Positions 1-11,279 of a stretch of 43,224 bases of DNA are shown piece by piece. Numbering within the stretch: position 1 is the stretch's first letter; every line of letters begins with the position of its first letter. Below the pieces are notes generated by a model that worked only from the letters and a program-made list of their open reading frames with translations, was not told the DNA's origin and made no database searches. The stretch is from assembly GCA_015680685.1 (NCBI GenBank), contig MNCI01011425.1:69159-112382 (forward strand). The letters run 5' to 3'. Position numbers and translations under genes: made by a program. Source of the DNA: Gnetum montanum (taxonomy: Eukaryota > Streptophyta > Gnetopsida > Gnetales > Gnetaceae).

Positions 1-934
1 GAAAATCGTGTTTCGCTTTCACACGACGGACAGATCGTGTGAAACGAAACCAGTTTAATCAGCTGGGCCTCATGGATCGGATCGTGTAATTTAGTAGATT
101 AAGGCAGCATGCAAATTCTGGTATGTGTTTCCCTGTGTTTCCTTTAATTTCGATGTGATGGATGTAAGTAATGTCCTTGCACCGCTAGCTGGGAAATAGT
201 GAAATTTGAAAAATGAATGTACGAGCAGCCTCAATTATCGCGTCTGCGAGAATGACAGTTCAACATCTTTCTGAAATACATCATCTGTGCAACATAATCA
301 GATCAGCTCTTTGGTTAGTGTCTTGGTTTAGTAATCTTACTATGGGCAGCAATAATTTCTGAATTAAAAAAATTTCCTTAACGGAATTCTGAAACTGGCC
401 AGATAAATAACGAAGGAAGGAGTTTCAGTGAACGCCTCAGGTTAAATTTCAGTGTTTATGTAATTTCATAGATTGCTCGTTGTATTGTAGAATCTTTACG
501 TAATTATATTGGACTTATGACGGCATAGAAATTAAACTCCCGTCCGTTTGTTGTTGGACATGTGAGATTCAAAGATCCGATTTCCGTAACATTTTACAGT
601 GCCATCAAGCCCCGAATACCATGAAAGACCGTTTAAGTTTTTGGTCTGCCTAGGATCTCTTTCTGGTTTTTGCCTTCTTTTTTTTTTAAACTACAAAACA
701 TTGCATTCGGGGCTGCCTGCATTATGTAGTTTTTAACTCCTTGAAAAATCGCTTCCTGGGCTGCGTCTCGTATTTATTTTAACTAGTCAGAGTTTTAGAT
801 TGATTTTTTGTTTCTGAGTAGTGTTGTTTTTATGTAGCAGAATAGTAAATTTTTAAGTTTATAATGTAATGCGAAGTTTAATATATTTTTAAAAAAATTT
901 AATACTAAATATTTTTTAGCTTAATAAAAAAGAT
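1..934. other. AT-rich intergenic DNA with a hairpin at the left edge
   Basis: No coding region can be supported here. At 10-50 there is an imperfect inverted repeat: the arm at 10-26 (GTTTCGCTTTCACACGA) faces the arm at 35-50 (TCGTGTGAAACGAAAC), with an 8-nt loop and one bulged base. A shorter echo (GATCGTGTAA) lies near 80-89. The rest is A+T-rich, with homopolymer runs near 680 and 890. The hairpin may be the edge of a transposon lying outside the window, but that cannot be tested from here. Confidence 0.5.
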
Positions 935-1175
935 AAATATGAAGTAGTATATTAAGTATCACCACATAGTATTTAAATGAAATTGCATTTACAATATTTA
1001 AAAGTTAAAAGTGTTGACTTAAGAATATTTACAATTTATCAAATGAAATTGTCCTGTAAATATGAAGTAGTATTATGTATCACATAGTATTTAAACGAAA
1101 TTGCTTTTACAATATTTAAAAGTTAAAAGTATTGACTTAGGAATACTTACAATTTATCTAATGAAATTGTACTGT
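935..1175. repeat. Tandem duplication, two units of about 120 bp
   Basis: The unit at 935-1057 (starting AAATATGAAGTAGTAT) is repeated at 1058-1175 with small indels and a few substitutions; both end in ATGAAATTGTNCTGT. It is A+T-rich and non-coding. It looks like a local slippage or unequal-exchange duplication. Confidence 0.85.
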
Positions 1176-1816
1176 AAAGTCAAAGTTAGAAGTAGTTAAT
1201 TAATATTGGAAGGTCAATCTAGTATTTCAACAAAACTTATTTGTTTGCAGATTCAAAAATTACATTTCTTCTTTGTAAACTTTGGTTAGTAGCAAAGTCT
1301 TTTAAATGGGCTAATGATCGTTGGTCCAATCATCCAAGTTGAGTCAGTAGGGGTTGAACTGGAATTTACGCCCTAACCAAATTGAGTTGGTTTGGAAAGT
1401 GAGTTGAGTTGCCTTTGAAAGTGATTTTCTCAATTTAAATTACGTTTAGTACAAGATTCTTCAAATGTCCCAACCTAATACAAACATTGTAAAATCCATA
1501 GGAGTCTCTACACTAATGTCCAAAGTGGTTATGCTCATATTTAATTTCTGATAAATATAAGTAAAATATCATCAAACTCTATTAAGAAGATTTTTTTAAC
1601 GTTTAAATGGCATAAAGTGCAAAGCAACAAATAAGTAATACCACAAACAAACAAAATTATATGCACATGAAACAAAATTTTAAAAATCAACAACCCAAAT
1701 AAAAAGCAATTTTAATAATCTATTGGCCATATTATTGTGATATGAATGTTAACTTATTTACCATGCATAACTAAAGGAAGATTATCATTTCAAAATAAAA
1801 ATTTTAGATGCAAAGT
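1176..1816. other. AT-rich intergenic DNA, nothing recognised
   Basis: No coding region, repeat family or regulatory structure can be supported. A short open frame reaching into the LTR remnant at 1817 has no recognisable content. Confidence 0.4.
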
Positions 1817-1871
1817 TGATGAGACGCGACTTGCACTGGGCCACGATATCGCGTACGCGATATCGCGACCN
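1817..1871 (+). mobile_element. LTR terminus of the young retrotransposon family, cut off by an N
   Basis: The sequence starts TGATGAGACGCGACTTGCA, nearly identical to the 5' end of the sense strand of the LTRs at 22912-23954 and 29451-30490. It includes the same GATATCGCGTACGCGATATC palindrome. It stops at the single N (1871). The 5 bp before it (AAAGT, 1812-1816) recur just after the N (AAAGT, 1873-1877), as expected for a target-site duplication. The simplest reading is an insertion whose remaining sequence was lost or collapsed in assembly, leaving only the LTR tip. A true truncation is the alternative. Confidence 0.75.
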
Positions 1872-2112
1872 AAAAGTACACAACAAGCTTTTGAACTCAT
1901 TTACTACCTTCAACTACCATGCAAATGTTACAACAAAGTTAAGACATCTAAAAAATAGTTATGTACAAATAATATATATACATATACATATACATTGATG
2001 TATATCTACATATGTACACACATATACACATCATCTACTCTCTTCACCATAAACAATGAGATGTATGTTAGCTTACTAGTAAGACTCTTGATTTAGAAAC
2101 TCTAAATTATGA

Positions 2113-2345
2113 CTTCAATTTATTTATTTATTTGTGAGACAAGACAACTCAAGGCTAGTAGCACAACCCTACCCACACAACAAGGTAAGTGTGATCCACG
2201 AAGAAAAAGGGTCCCACTATAATGCTAAAAGGTCCCACTAGAAGCCTACTCCTCTCCCACCCTAGAAAGCATAGGGTCAAGAGTTGAACTCATAACCTCC
2301 AAACCAAAAAATGCGTCTCCTAACCACTTAGTTTTGAGACCCAAA
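2113..2345 (-). mobile_element. Putative tRNA-derived SINE
   Basis: Read on the minus strand, the head (about 2345 to 2280) resembles a tRNA gene. It has a box-A-like TAAGTGGTTAGGAG and, about 30 nt later, a box-B-like GAGTTCAACTC. A body of about 150 nt follows. The end is a simple AAAT repeat tail (plus strand TTTATTTATTTATTTG at 2118-2133). Internal Pol III boxes, a tRNA-like head and an A-rich tail are the hallmarks of plant SINEs. I could not find a convincing target-site duplication, and the family is not identified. Confidence 0.6.
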
Positions 2346-2900
2346 ACAATATATTAGAAAAAAACTCCAAAGAGGTAAATGTAGGTCTAACCTACTATAA
2401 GAATGTTTCCATGACAATGGAGAATTTAATCTAAATATAATTGCCGTAAAGAAGAAGACTAATGAGCATCCGCCATAAAGGTGTTGGTTTGCTCATAAGA
2501 TTTGTAGTCATAGGTGCACCTTTAACATGCAAACTCAAATAATTCTCTAACATACCTTCACTAATGACGCCCGCGTATCTCCATTTTCAAAGAACCCTCG
2601 AAATTCAAGCTAGCTAGCCGACATAAAACACTACCAGCAATGATATATGCATGGTCCCATTTTCAAAGAATCCTTGAAAAATTCAAGGCAGTCGCTGCCT
2701 GTAACTTTCAAGTTTCAAGTTTCAACCCCTCTAGCACGTTCGTATTCACTTTCCATTTCACGAAAGTCCAGCATGTAGTGCTTATCGTATACGCATCAAA
2801 CGCTAATCTTTTTGGGCTTACCCAAAAATTTGGCCGTGAAGAGAGGAGAAGCTTTCCAACAGGTAAAGCAGAAATGCAGCCAAACCCATAAAAAATGATA
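2346..2900. other. Intergenic DNA upstream of the unknown gene
   Basis: No coding region is supported. Short overlapping open frames on both strands at 2640-3005 have no recognisable content. The only notable signal is a degenerate direct repeat, CCATTTTCAAAGAACCCTCG (2581-2600) and CCATTTTCAAAGAATCCTTG (2657-2676). Confidence 0.4.
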
Positions 2901-2906
2901 ACACAT

Positions 2907-2977
2907 CACGTGCAGTGTAATATACAAATATTTGTTTTCAGCTGCACACATTTCAATTAAGAACTGACATATAAATA
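2907..2977 (+). promoter_or_regulatory. Candidate promoter: G-box and TATA box
   Basis: A palindromic CACGTG (G-box core) lies at 2907-2912 and TATAAATA at 2970-2977. The TATA box is 63 bp before the ATG at 3041. With initiation 25-35 nt downstream, this leaves a 5' leader of about 30-40 nt. The spacing suits a plant Pol II promoter, but this is inferred from motif positions only. Confidence 0.45.
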
Positions 2978-3040
2978 TCAAGAAATTGTTGGGCGTTGCA
3001 GCCAAGTTTATGCCTCTGGTTTTGATCCGCAGACACCAGA

Positions 3041-3463
3041 ATGGGAGCCGCTTTAATGAAGTTTATGGAGCAACAGCAGCAGAAGAAAAAGAATAAGAAT
3101 CCCTACACACGTCTGTGCAGTTCAGAAGAGGAGGAAAACAACACTATTACTGGTAGTAGTAATAGTATCAGTAGTAATATTAGTGCAGCAAAAAAAATTG
3201 ATGATGGTGCAGCCTTGGACAAGGCTGTGGCCATGGCTTTTCTTCCGCAAGATTCATTTCTTCACCATCTGATCTGGAGCAACAGGGCCATGGTGCTTTC
3301 ATGGCAAATGCTTCCTCCTGAGCTTGGTTGTTTTAGATTCAAGCTCTGTGTTTGCAGAAAAGATTTGAAAAAGATTTATGATTTAGCTGGCGCTCATAAC
3401 AAAACACCAGCTGTTTCTCATCTGGCAAGATCTGGTTACGGTGAAGGCATTAAAAAAGGTTAG
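3041..3463 (+). CDS. Uncharacterised small basic protein (copy A of a three-copy family)
   Basis: This is an ORF of 140 codons with an ATG start, 63 bp downstream of a TATA box. I do not recognise the protein. Residues 10-20 are Gln/Lys-rich (QQQQKKKNKN), residues 27-50 are acidic then Ser/Asn-rich low complexity, and residues 60-115 form a conserved core with motifs LPQDSFL, LSWQMLPPELG, KLCVC and KKIYDL. No signal peptide or membrane segment is evident. The core recurs at 32094-32306 with different surrounding residues but the same key positions (QDS, SW.MLPPELG, KL..C, KIYD), which suggests past selection on the protein. A frameshifted copy lies at 4537-4728. The stop follows a GGT-TAG also kept in copy B; a splice donor at that GT is an alternative, so the frame could be one exon of a longer gene. 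Real gene likely, function unknown. Confidence 0.55.
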   Translation: MGAALMKFMEQQQQKKKNKNPYTRLCSSEEEENNTITGSSNSISSNISAAKKIDDGAALDKAVAMAFLPQDSFLHHLIWSNRAMVLSWQMLPPELGCFRFKLCVCRKDLKKIYDLAGAHNKTPAVSHLARSGYGEGIKKG

Positions 3464-4536
3464 GCTTTCAATCATCGATCAACCTTTTTAATTACAGAAC
3501 AATTAGGCCTCTAGTAATGATCCTTTGTAAGAAAATAGCAGCTTTTATGTTACCTTTTATGTTACCTGCTGGTTCTTCCGTCTGCAGCAGTGAAGTACTC
3601 TTTCTACTTGGTTATTCCTATTGTTTAAGTTATGGTTTAGGTTTCTAAATATTAAACACTGCTTTGTAGAAATCACAATAAATATCGGGCTGTATTCCTT
3701 TTGAATTTGCTTACGTAAATAACGATAGTCATTTGTTTTTCTTCAGTGCCTTTATATACCATGCTCGTTCTTTCTTGCTTGCTCAGTTTGTGTTACACGG
3801 CTTCAACACAAAATTTTGAGCCATTAAATCTATTTATTCACATCTGTGCTTATGAACGAAAGCTGTTATAATCAAATTTTGTGTACGGTCAGCTTAATTT
3901 TCTTTTTCTACTGCTCTTGCCGCAGGTTTGAAATTTGGATTTATGTCCGACTATTTTTTTCATTACCGGTTTCTTAAAAAATGTTTCACTGTTTTCACAC
4001 TTTTATAAAAACACTTTTATAATAGATGTGTAAATTGAAAGCAAAATAAATTATTTTAACTCTTTTAACATGGTTTCATGAATATGGTAGTTTTATCAGG
4101 TACACCTTATATACATCGTGTTATATACGCGGCTGCTTGGGTTTAAAAAACGCTGACGTGTAATTGACGCTGTAAAAAAATTACGGAAAACAGAACTTTA
4201 AAATCAAACTTAACATACACCTTTGCATGCTTTGTTAACTACTCGTTCAGCTGTTATGCACGTCTATATATATAACAAATTCAATTGGTTGTAGATATTC
4301 TAAACCTATTCGAAGTAGAGTAGATATTCTAAACCTATTCGAAGTAGAAATGTTTGAAAACATTCTTTGGAAAATTATCGGAACAAATTAATTAAATTTG
4401 TAATTGTAATATTTTACTTAAAATAGTGGTTTGTTTAGAATGGTTCAATCGTCAAATTTAATGCTTCTTATTACATGGTGCTTGATTTGATAAAGAGAAA
4501 AGGATAATATGTATGCAATTGTTCATTTGTATTCGG
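3185..4536. repeat. Tandem segmental duplication, unit A
   Basis: This unit runs from the GCAGCAAAAA stretch inside the unknown gene through its stop to about 1.07 kb of downstream sequence. It matches 4537-5702 in order and orientation. Well-matched landmarks include a GGCTGTATTCCTTTTGAAT block (near 3688 and 4895), a GCTCGTTCTTTCTTGCTTGC block (near 3763 and 4975), and a shared end GTATGCAATTGTT. Indels of tens of bases separate the copies, so the duplication is not recent. Confidence 0.85.
4292..4349. repeat. 29-bp direct tandem repeat
   Basis: A 29-bp unit at 4292-4320 (starting TAGATATTCTAAACCTATTC) is repeated at 4321-4349 with one difference. Unit B of the segmental duplication has only a single diverged copy (near 5502), so this small duplication arose after the larger one. 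Confidence 0.9.
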
Positions 4537-4728
4537 GCAGCAAAAATATATGATGATGATGAAGCCTTGGGCAAGGTTGTAGCCATGGCTTCCTCCCGAA
4601 CTTGGTTTGTTCGATTCGAGCTCGGCGTTTGCAAAAACGATTTTGGAAAAGATTTTATGATTTACTTGGTGCTTATAAGCAAGCATTAATTGTTTCTCAA
4701 ATCTTAACATTTGGGTCTGAAAGAGGTT
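4537..4728 (+). pseudogene. Broken copy B of the unknown gene
   Basis: This matches the core of the ORF at 3041-3463 at DNA level, starting at GGCAGCAAAAA. Relative to copy A it lacks about 74 bp (equivalent to 3237-3310, which encodes the LPQDSFL to SWQ stretch). That loss shifts the frame, and more single-base indels follow in the part matching the KLCVC and KIYDL motifs. The 5' third of the gene and its promoter are absent. It cannot encode the copy A protein. Confidence 0.75.
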
Positions 4729-5702
4729 AGGTTTTTCTTTATCCACCGACCCTTTGAATAACCATACAATAAAACCTCTGAATAATGATCTTTTATAACA
4801 AAATAGCAACGAATCACTCTTGTGCTTCATTATTCTACGGTTTAGGTTCTAAACATTTAACCATGCTTTATAGGTTCTAAACACAGTAAATATCAGGCTG
4901 TATTCCTTTTGAATCTGCTTCTGTACCTAATAATAATAGTCATTTGGTTGTCTTCAGTGCCTTAATTCACCCCTGCTCGTTCTTTCTTGCTTGCTCAGTT
5001 TGTGTTACACCGCTTCAGCACAAGATTTTGAACCATTAGATCTATTAACCCACATCCTTGCTTCTGAACAAAGCTTTTTATATTCAAATTTTGTATCCGG
5101 TGAGCTTAATTTTTGTTTTCTGCTCTAGACTCAGGCTTGGAATTTGGATTTATATTTGACTCAACTATTTTTGAGTTACCAATTTCTTAAAAAATGTTTA
5201 ACTATTTTCACACTTGGATACATAAATTGCATTTACAATAAATTATTTTAATTCTTTTAACATGGTTTATATCATACCCATCTGCTTGGGATAAAAAACC
5301 GGGGATATGCAATTGACGGTTTAAAAAAATAGTGAATGTTACGAAAACAGAACTCTAAAAAACAAAGGTAAAATACCGATCAAATCTGGACTGCAATGCT
5401 TTGTTACTGGATTGTCACTTACGAGGAACTACTAGTGCAGGTGTTATAAATATATATATATATATATATGTATGTAACAGTTTCAATTGATGGTAGATTT
5501 TCTAAATCTATTGGATGGTACTTGACAACATTCTTAAAAAATTTAAGAGAATAAATCAATTATATTTGCAATTGTAATATTTCACTTAAGTTAGAGTTTT
5601 ATCTAGAATTGTTTAATAATCAAATTTAATCCTTTTTGGTACAGGATGCTTGAATTGATAAAGAGAAAATAAGAGCCGGTATGCAATTGTTTGTTTGTGT
5701 TC
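4537..5702. repeat. Tandem segmental duplication, unit B
   Basis: This is the second unit of the duplication. It begins inside the gene body and ends at GTATGCAATTGTTTGTTTG, where homology to unit A stops. An AT dinucleotide run (about 5449-5470) is expanded relative to unit A (4265-4273). Confidence 0.85.
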
Positions 5703-7615
5703 ATCAAACATCAATAACACCATCATAATTCAACTTAAAAGTTTCTTCATTCATCGATATTTTCTTCATTGTATAGAGAAGAAGAAGGGCTTCCCACCTA
5801 TAGAAATAAGTAGGCCACTTTACAACAAGTTGGGAAGTTTACTTTGGCCAATACATTTATCAAATAAATGTTTAATAGGTATTATAGGTCATTTTTATGT
5901 ACATCTCCCCATCAACTACTTTAATTTAATTTCTCATAAAACATGACCTTTAAGTTTCTACATCTATTTTTCTTCATTTTCCTTTAGTACTTTTATTTTA
6001 AAAATCCTCAAAAAATCATCCCAAGGTTTTTTCAAATTTAATTAATTATTGAAACATTTTTCATGAACCCTATTTTGTGATCATAAGGAGTTTCTTTAGC
6101 AGTAGAATCCTCATCTATCTCTCTATTAGTATACGTCCTATGTACCTTCATGGCAATGCAACCATGGAGCCCAATGGAAGACATATCATCATCATTGTAA
6201 CGTTGTCCCAACAAATTCGAGTTGGCTACATGAATTCTCTTCTAAAGAACTAGATAGTTGATTATTATCTTCAATCATTTTTTTTCTCATGTCTTTCTTG
6301 AACTAATTGCTATACATTGTATTGAGGAATACCCTAGCATCTATAAAATTTCAAAAGAAAAAACTTATTTGTGAGATTTGAAATGGTTTTAGAAATAGCT
6401 ACCAACCTAACACTAACTCTCCTCCTTTTTAATCTAAGTTTGGGACTAGCATTAGCTAAGTTATTTTCATCACTAGAAAAAATACTTAACAATTCAAGAG
6501 TTCACAATTTGAATTTCATAAAATCACATATTAGAAGGCTTGAGAATTCAAAACAATCATCAAGTCAACTATTGCTTTATTTGAAGGCAAGGGGATTCTA
6601 TTACACAATAAATACGATATTAGTTATGCATGTTTGTTTGTAGAGTGTTTAAAAGATAATGATAGGAAAATCAACTTAACCAAAACTATTTCTAAATCCC
6701 TCTTCTACAAAAAGCAAGGTTGTCTACACTAGAGGTTGTAGCCTAAGCTGCCTATATACCCTTCTAGAATTCACAAGGTATTAATGTTATGTAACTCTTA
6801 AATAATTACCAACAAGCACACACAATTTAAAACAACACTATAAAAAAACATAAGGGTACCTATATTAGAGGCCATGGCCCTAGCTATTTATATACACAAG
6901 GAATCATTTTCATGTAGTTCTTCAATAATCAACAACATATACACATAGTAAGAAAATGAACTTAAATAAAGGAATGATTATTTTTATTTGCTTATTATCA
7001 TATAGTAATTATTATTAATATTCTTCCTTGGACTTTGAAGAATGAAGTTTAAGAGAGAACATGATCATTATAATGCTAATATTGATCCTGTTAAAGAACT
7101 AAATTATATAATAAAGAAATAAAATATAAGTAATGCTTTCAAGCCTTTAAATTAGACAAAACAATAGTGAATAAAGTCTTCTTACAACAAAAAGGTAACA
7201 TCATTATACAAGTTAAACCATACTATCCTACACACCTTCTAAAACATACACACATACAGCTTTTATTAGTTACATTATCTAACAAGGTTAGGAATTAGAC
7301 TTACCAAAATCTCAAGGTCTTGATAGATAACTCTTTTCTTTTCTTACAAACTCTAAGAACTTTTGCTTCATTTTCCTTCTTAGTAGTTCTTCCTCTTCTT
7401 ACTTGGATGTGCTTAAGAATACGATTTGTGGGGGTACTTATATGTCACACCCTCGTAACTTCAAATTTTTTGCCAAATTAAAATTTTTACATTATCCAAA
7501 TGGAGCATGAGAAATCATAAAGAGTATCACAACTTAAATATTTAAACATAAAATAAACATATACCATTGACTAAATGAAATACATAATATATCCATTAAA
7601 TTTGTACTAGAAACT
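5703..7615. other. AT-rich intergenic DNA with a diverged tandem repeat
   Basis: No coding region is supported; open frames at 5695-5946 and 6371-6643 show no recognisable domain. Around 6710-6820 and 6843-6950 there are two diverged copies of a unit of about 130 bp (shared blocks: TAGAGG..GTAGCCTA/GGCCATGGCCCTA, then CTATATA, then an AACAAGCACACA-like end). The stretch ends in the left flank of element 1. Confidence 0.4.
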
Positions 7616-8479
7616 TGATGAATCATTTAATTGGTTGCATTGATGAGCATGCGTTGATGTAGCCCCATCAATGCAACCTTGTCAATTCATGGTTTGATGC
7701 ATCAACATAATGTATAGTCTTGCCTATATAAATGCATGTACCCACCACATTTATGGCACATTAAATCAGTAGTATAGCTAAACTCTTGTAGCTTTCCTAG
7801 TCCAGAGTTAGAATATTTTTTGAGTGCCCACAGTAGGACTTCAAGAATTGTATGGATCCTTATTCAAGCATCAATGTACCTGAACACTTTGATGTAACGA
7901 CAATAAAAATAAGATTCTTGGAATTCATTGTAGCTCTTAGAATAGATTAATGTTTATTTCCATGCACTTTATTAGTCATGCATTTTATATTTATGTTGTT
8001 AGTTAATTAATGAACTTAATAACAACACATAAGTACGACCACTTTGAAGATACTGCTTAACTCTTGGTAATCCTATTAGTGGGTATCTGGTACACCCAAT
8101 GATAGACACTTGGTAATCTAGTAACATTAGAGCAAGTTCATGATGCAAATGAAAAGTAGGCCTAAATGCTTATGTTAGGCTAGTTGGATTAAGGAATTAG
8201 ATAGCTAAATAATTAATTTCTAATTAATTATGTTTGTTTCATACTTAGATTAAATAGAATAAAATATAAAATAAAAATAAAATCATGTGCCTTGACTTAC
8301 ACTTAACCATACAACTAAGCTTACACAAGTGAAGCCAAGAAGACAATGAAAATAACTTTCACAACACTATCTTTGCCCATTCGTACACTTAGGGGCTAAG
8401 TTCATAAGATTTTGACTAGATCATTAATGAATGCTTATGATTCGTATAGTTAAGTGGAGGGACTACTTGCTACTCATCA
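7616..8479 (+). repeat. Element 1, 5' LTR
   Basis: It begins TGATGAATC and ends ACTCATCA, giving TGATGA/TCATCA-type terminal inverted repeats. It aligns with 18088-18942 over its length. A TATA box (TATATAAA, 7725-7732) marks the U3/R area. Further in, an inverted repeat GTTGTTA/TAACAAC (about 7996-8024) precedes AAGTACGACCACTT, a block shared with the younger family's U5. The three-module array of the younger LTRs is not present. Confidence 0.85.
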
Positions 8480-8480
8480 T

Positions 8481-8498
8481 TGGCATCATTGCCAGGGA
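8481..8498 (+). promoter_or_regulatory. Element 1 primer binding site (tRNA-Asp, decayed)
   Basis: TGGCATCATTGCCAGGGA lies 1 nt after the 5' LTR. It matches the complement of the plant tRNA-Asp 3' end (TGGCGCCGTTGCCGGGGA) except at four positions, all G-to-A or C-to-T. The intact form is present in the younger element at 29432-29449. Confidence 0.8.
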
Positions 8499-8626
8499 CT
8501 TAGTTTAACTAAGTGCGCTACATAGGGAAGATAATGAAATCTTATAAAGATGTTGTAAAGAATAACTAACACTAAATCATTAAGAAGAAAACAAAAAAAT
8601 CACATTGTTAATTAGCAATCACTAAT

Positions 8627-11250
8627 ATGGTCTCTTCTCATAGGGAAGAATCTCCACCACCATTCACAAGTGAATCTAATCAAAGGCAAGAAGGTAGAAA
8701 GATGCAGGTGCCGCAACAATGCTATGTTGTGTATGTTCATTTGGATCCTTACACTCCAGAATTCACCTTCATCCTAGATCAAGATGAGCAAATGTGATGG
8801 AGAGACATGGAAGGAAACATCATATTACCTCCCAAATTATATATTCCTACAATGTTTCTAAACAATCTAATTAGGTTGGACATCACCAAACTTAACTCAA
8901 AGTATAAGGTGTAAGCCCATGTCTCTCAAGATTATCATCCCATAGGTCCAACAAAAGAAAGATCGATAGATGGAAGCTTGATATGAGGTTTCAAAGGAAA
9001 AACGTTTTCTTACCCACTTGTTCTTACAACCATATAAAGATGGTGAGGACTTCTTTTCAGGCTAGTTCCACTACACAGATTCTCCCCCTTTCTTTGAAGG
9101 GAATGCCCTTACACAGATTGTAGTCCACTGTGGACAACCTAGATGGGGAAAAGAATGGTTCTAAGAATTAGGAACCTCAAAAGACAATAACCAAATCCAT
9201 TCATCTAGAGGCAAGGACAACGACAAGCACTAGGTGAAAGATAAACATGGTGATTGGGGTAGGGGCCAAAGAAGAGGAGGCAGTAGGCATTGTTTTGATG
9301 TTGGTTATCCTTCCTCTTTTCCTTCATCATCATCTTCATCCTCTTCCTTCTCCAACATTGATAAGAGAAGCAAAAGTTTAGATAGTGAAAAGAGCAATCA
9401 AGATCATGATGGAGGTGAAGGACGATATAGGGATGATCATAGATCCCTTCAATACAACAAAGACCAAGGGCATGAACAATAGCAAGGGGAAGAATGTCAT
9501 AGAGACAAAAGGTACAAAAAAGACTAATCGTAGGCATCATGGCCATGATAGGTGCCACCAAGACCATTATGACTATGATGAGCCTCTACTAGCTATAAGA
9601 AATATGCTCAATGTTTCAGAGGCTGTTAGAATTCCAACTAGAAACTTCAAGAATAGCTACATCAAACAATTAGATATGAACAATATCCTCAAGTTTGAGG
9701 GGGAATCTAATTCAAATCCAAAAAATCATTTGCAAGCCTTCCATGATGCCTATGCCTTGCAAAACGTGGAAAATAAATGGCAAAAGCTAAAACTATTCTC
9801 AAGGACACTCATCAAAAAAGTACAAAGCTAGTACTAATACTTGGAACTAAAATTTATTCAATGATGGAGTACAATGCTAGAGCTATTCAATGACAAGTAT
9901 CAAATATAATCTAGAGTATACAATCTGAGGAGGAAAATCCAAGGCTAGGAATAAGGCACTCATGAGCCCTTAGATGTGGCCCTAGGTAGGTACTGCTCCC
10001 TGTTGTATCAATGCCTAGGTCATGGATACTTCCAATGGGATTAGCTACGCCATATCATAGATGGGCTCAAAATTGAAACAAGGAGAACCTTGGGCATTTA
10101 TGTCCATAGAAGATTTTCTAAGCTAAGGGTCCATCAAATCCAAAGGCTCATAGAACAAGTCACTAAGGAGGAAGAAGAACTAAAGAAATGGGAAAGTGTA
10201 GAAGAGTAAAACAAAGATCCCTCGATTCACAAGAGGAAGGTCCATTTCTATTCAAACAAGGAGGAGGTACCACTTAATGAAGTGATGCTAAGAAAAACCT
10301 TATTGATCCAAAAATATGCTATTGAAATATTGGTTAATATAGATAAGATGTGGACTCCTTGGATGAGAAGTTCCAAATTTCTCTGAAGATTGCAAACGAA
10401 AGTAGAGATCAAGGAGGTAATTACCATGAATGAAGGAAGAAAAAGGATGCTAAATGAGAATATTGCAAGGATAAGGGTAAATCTACAGTACTAGAGGAGG
10501 TTGCAAATTCAGAGATTAATGATTATGATTGTGACATTCGTCAATACCAATATCCTAAGGGATGTTGTCCCATGTTTTCACACCTAGAAGAATCTAGGAT
10601 GTATGCTTTAAATCCTAGATTGGAAAAATGGCAAGCACCCAAGAGGTTGCCTTATCCACAAAGTAACTATTAGTAATAATTCCACTAATAAACATACTAT
10701 TCAAGTGGAGTGCTACCTCAACCTCAAGATCAATACCAACAATGGAAACATCCACATTCATGGAGAATTCCATGTCCAAGGCAGTAGTGCCCTTATCAAA
10801 AACCTAATCCTAATCATTATTACATTCAATAGCTAGTATCTCCATGTGAATATTCTAGTAATGCTTCCTTTCCACATCACTATTACCCTTCAAAGTACTA
10901 TAAAGCTTCTTCTCCAAGACGGGAGTCTTCTTTTCCCTTTTATCCTCCTCAACACTCATCCACTCCTGCACCATCATCATCCACACCTCTAGTACCTGCT
11001 TCATCTATGCAAGGTGAAATACTTGCCTAGCTACAATAAAGAAATGCCAAGAAGGTAGTAAACTTATAGTTGGCTCGTTAACTGAGTGGTCTTAAATCCA
11101 AGCCTTGCAAGAGGTCATTCTTCAAAACCAACAACCTCATGAAGCCTTTGCAAATACCCATGGCTACCAACCCTACTACTTCAACCTCTAAAATCCCTAT
11201 TGAGCAACCTTTAAACCAAAGCCCTTCTTAGTTGCACATTGTCATGTTAA
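8627..11250 (+). pseudogene. Element 1 gag, decayed
   Basis: This is the capsid/nucleocapsid precursor of the retrotransposon. It begins with ATG and residues MVSSHREESP, followed by YTPEFTFILDQDEQM, then a stop where the intact relative has Arg, then WRDMEGNIILPP. Its relative at 29304 reads MASSHEINSP, FTFVFHQDEQLRWRDMQGN. The gag core is at about 9540-10190 (QKLKLFSRTL, WSTMLELFNDKYQ, LRHIIDGL). The zinc-knuckle area (about 10525-10570) keeps PKGCCP but has lost a Cys (to Arg) and the His (to Tyr). A proline-rich tail follows to about 11040. The longest surviving open stretch is 9385-9831. Non-functional. Confidence 0.85.
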
Positions 11251-11279
11251 CCCATGCAATCAAAGATTAGATTAAGGCT

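Noticed and set aside
2296-2340. Functional tRNA gene
   Set aside because: Boxes A and B are recognisable but there is no acceptor stem or anticodon arm; it fits a SINE head.
6371-6643. 90-codon frame with a hydrophobic N-terminus resembling a signal peptide
   Set aside because: AT-rich DNA commonly gives Leu/Phe-rich runs; no promoter, homologue or duplicate supports it.
9205-9567. 120-codon minus-strand frame
   Set aside because: Antisense to the basic, Ser-rich stretch of element 1 gag; a composition artefact.
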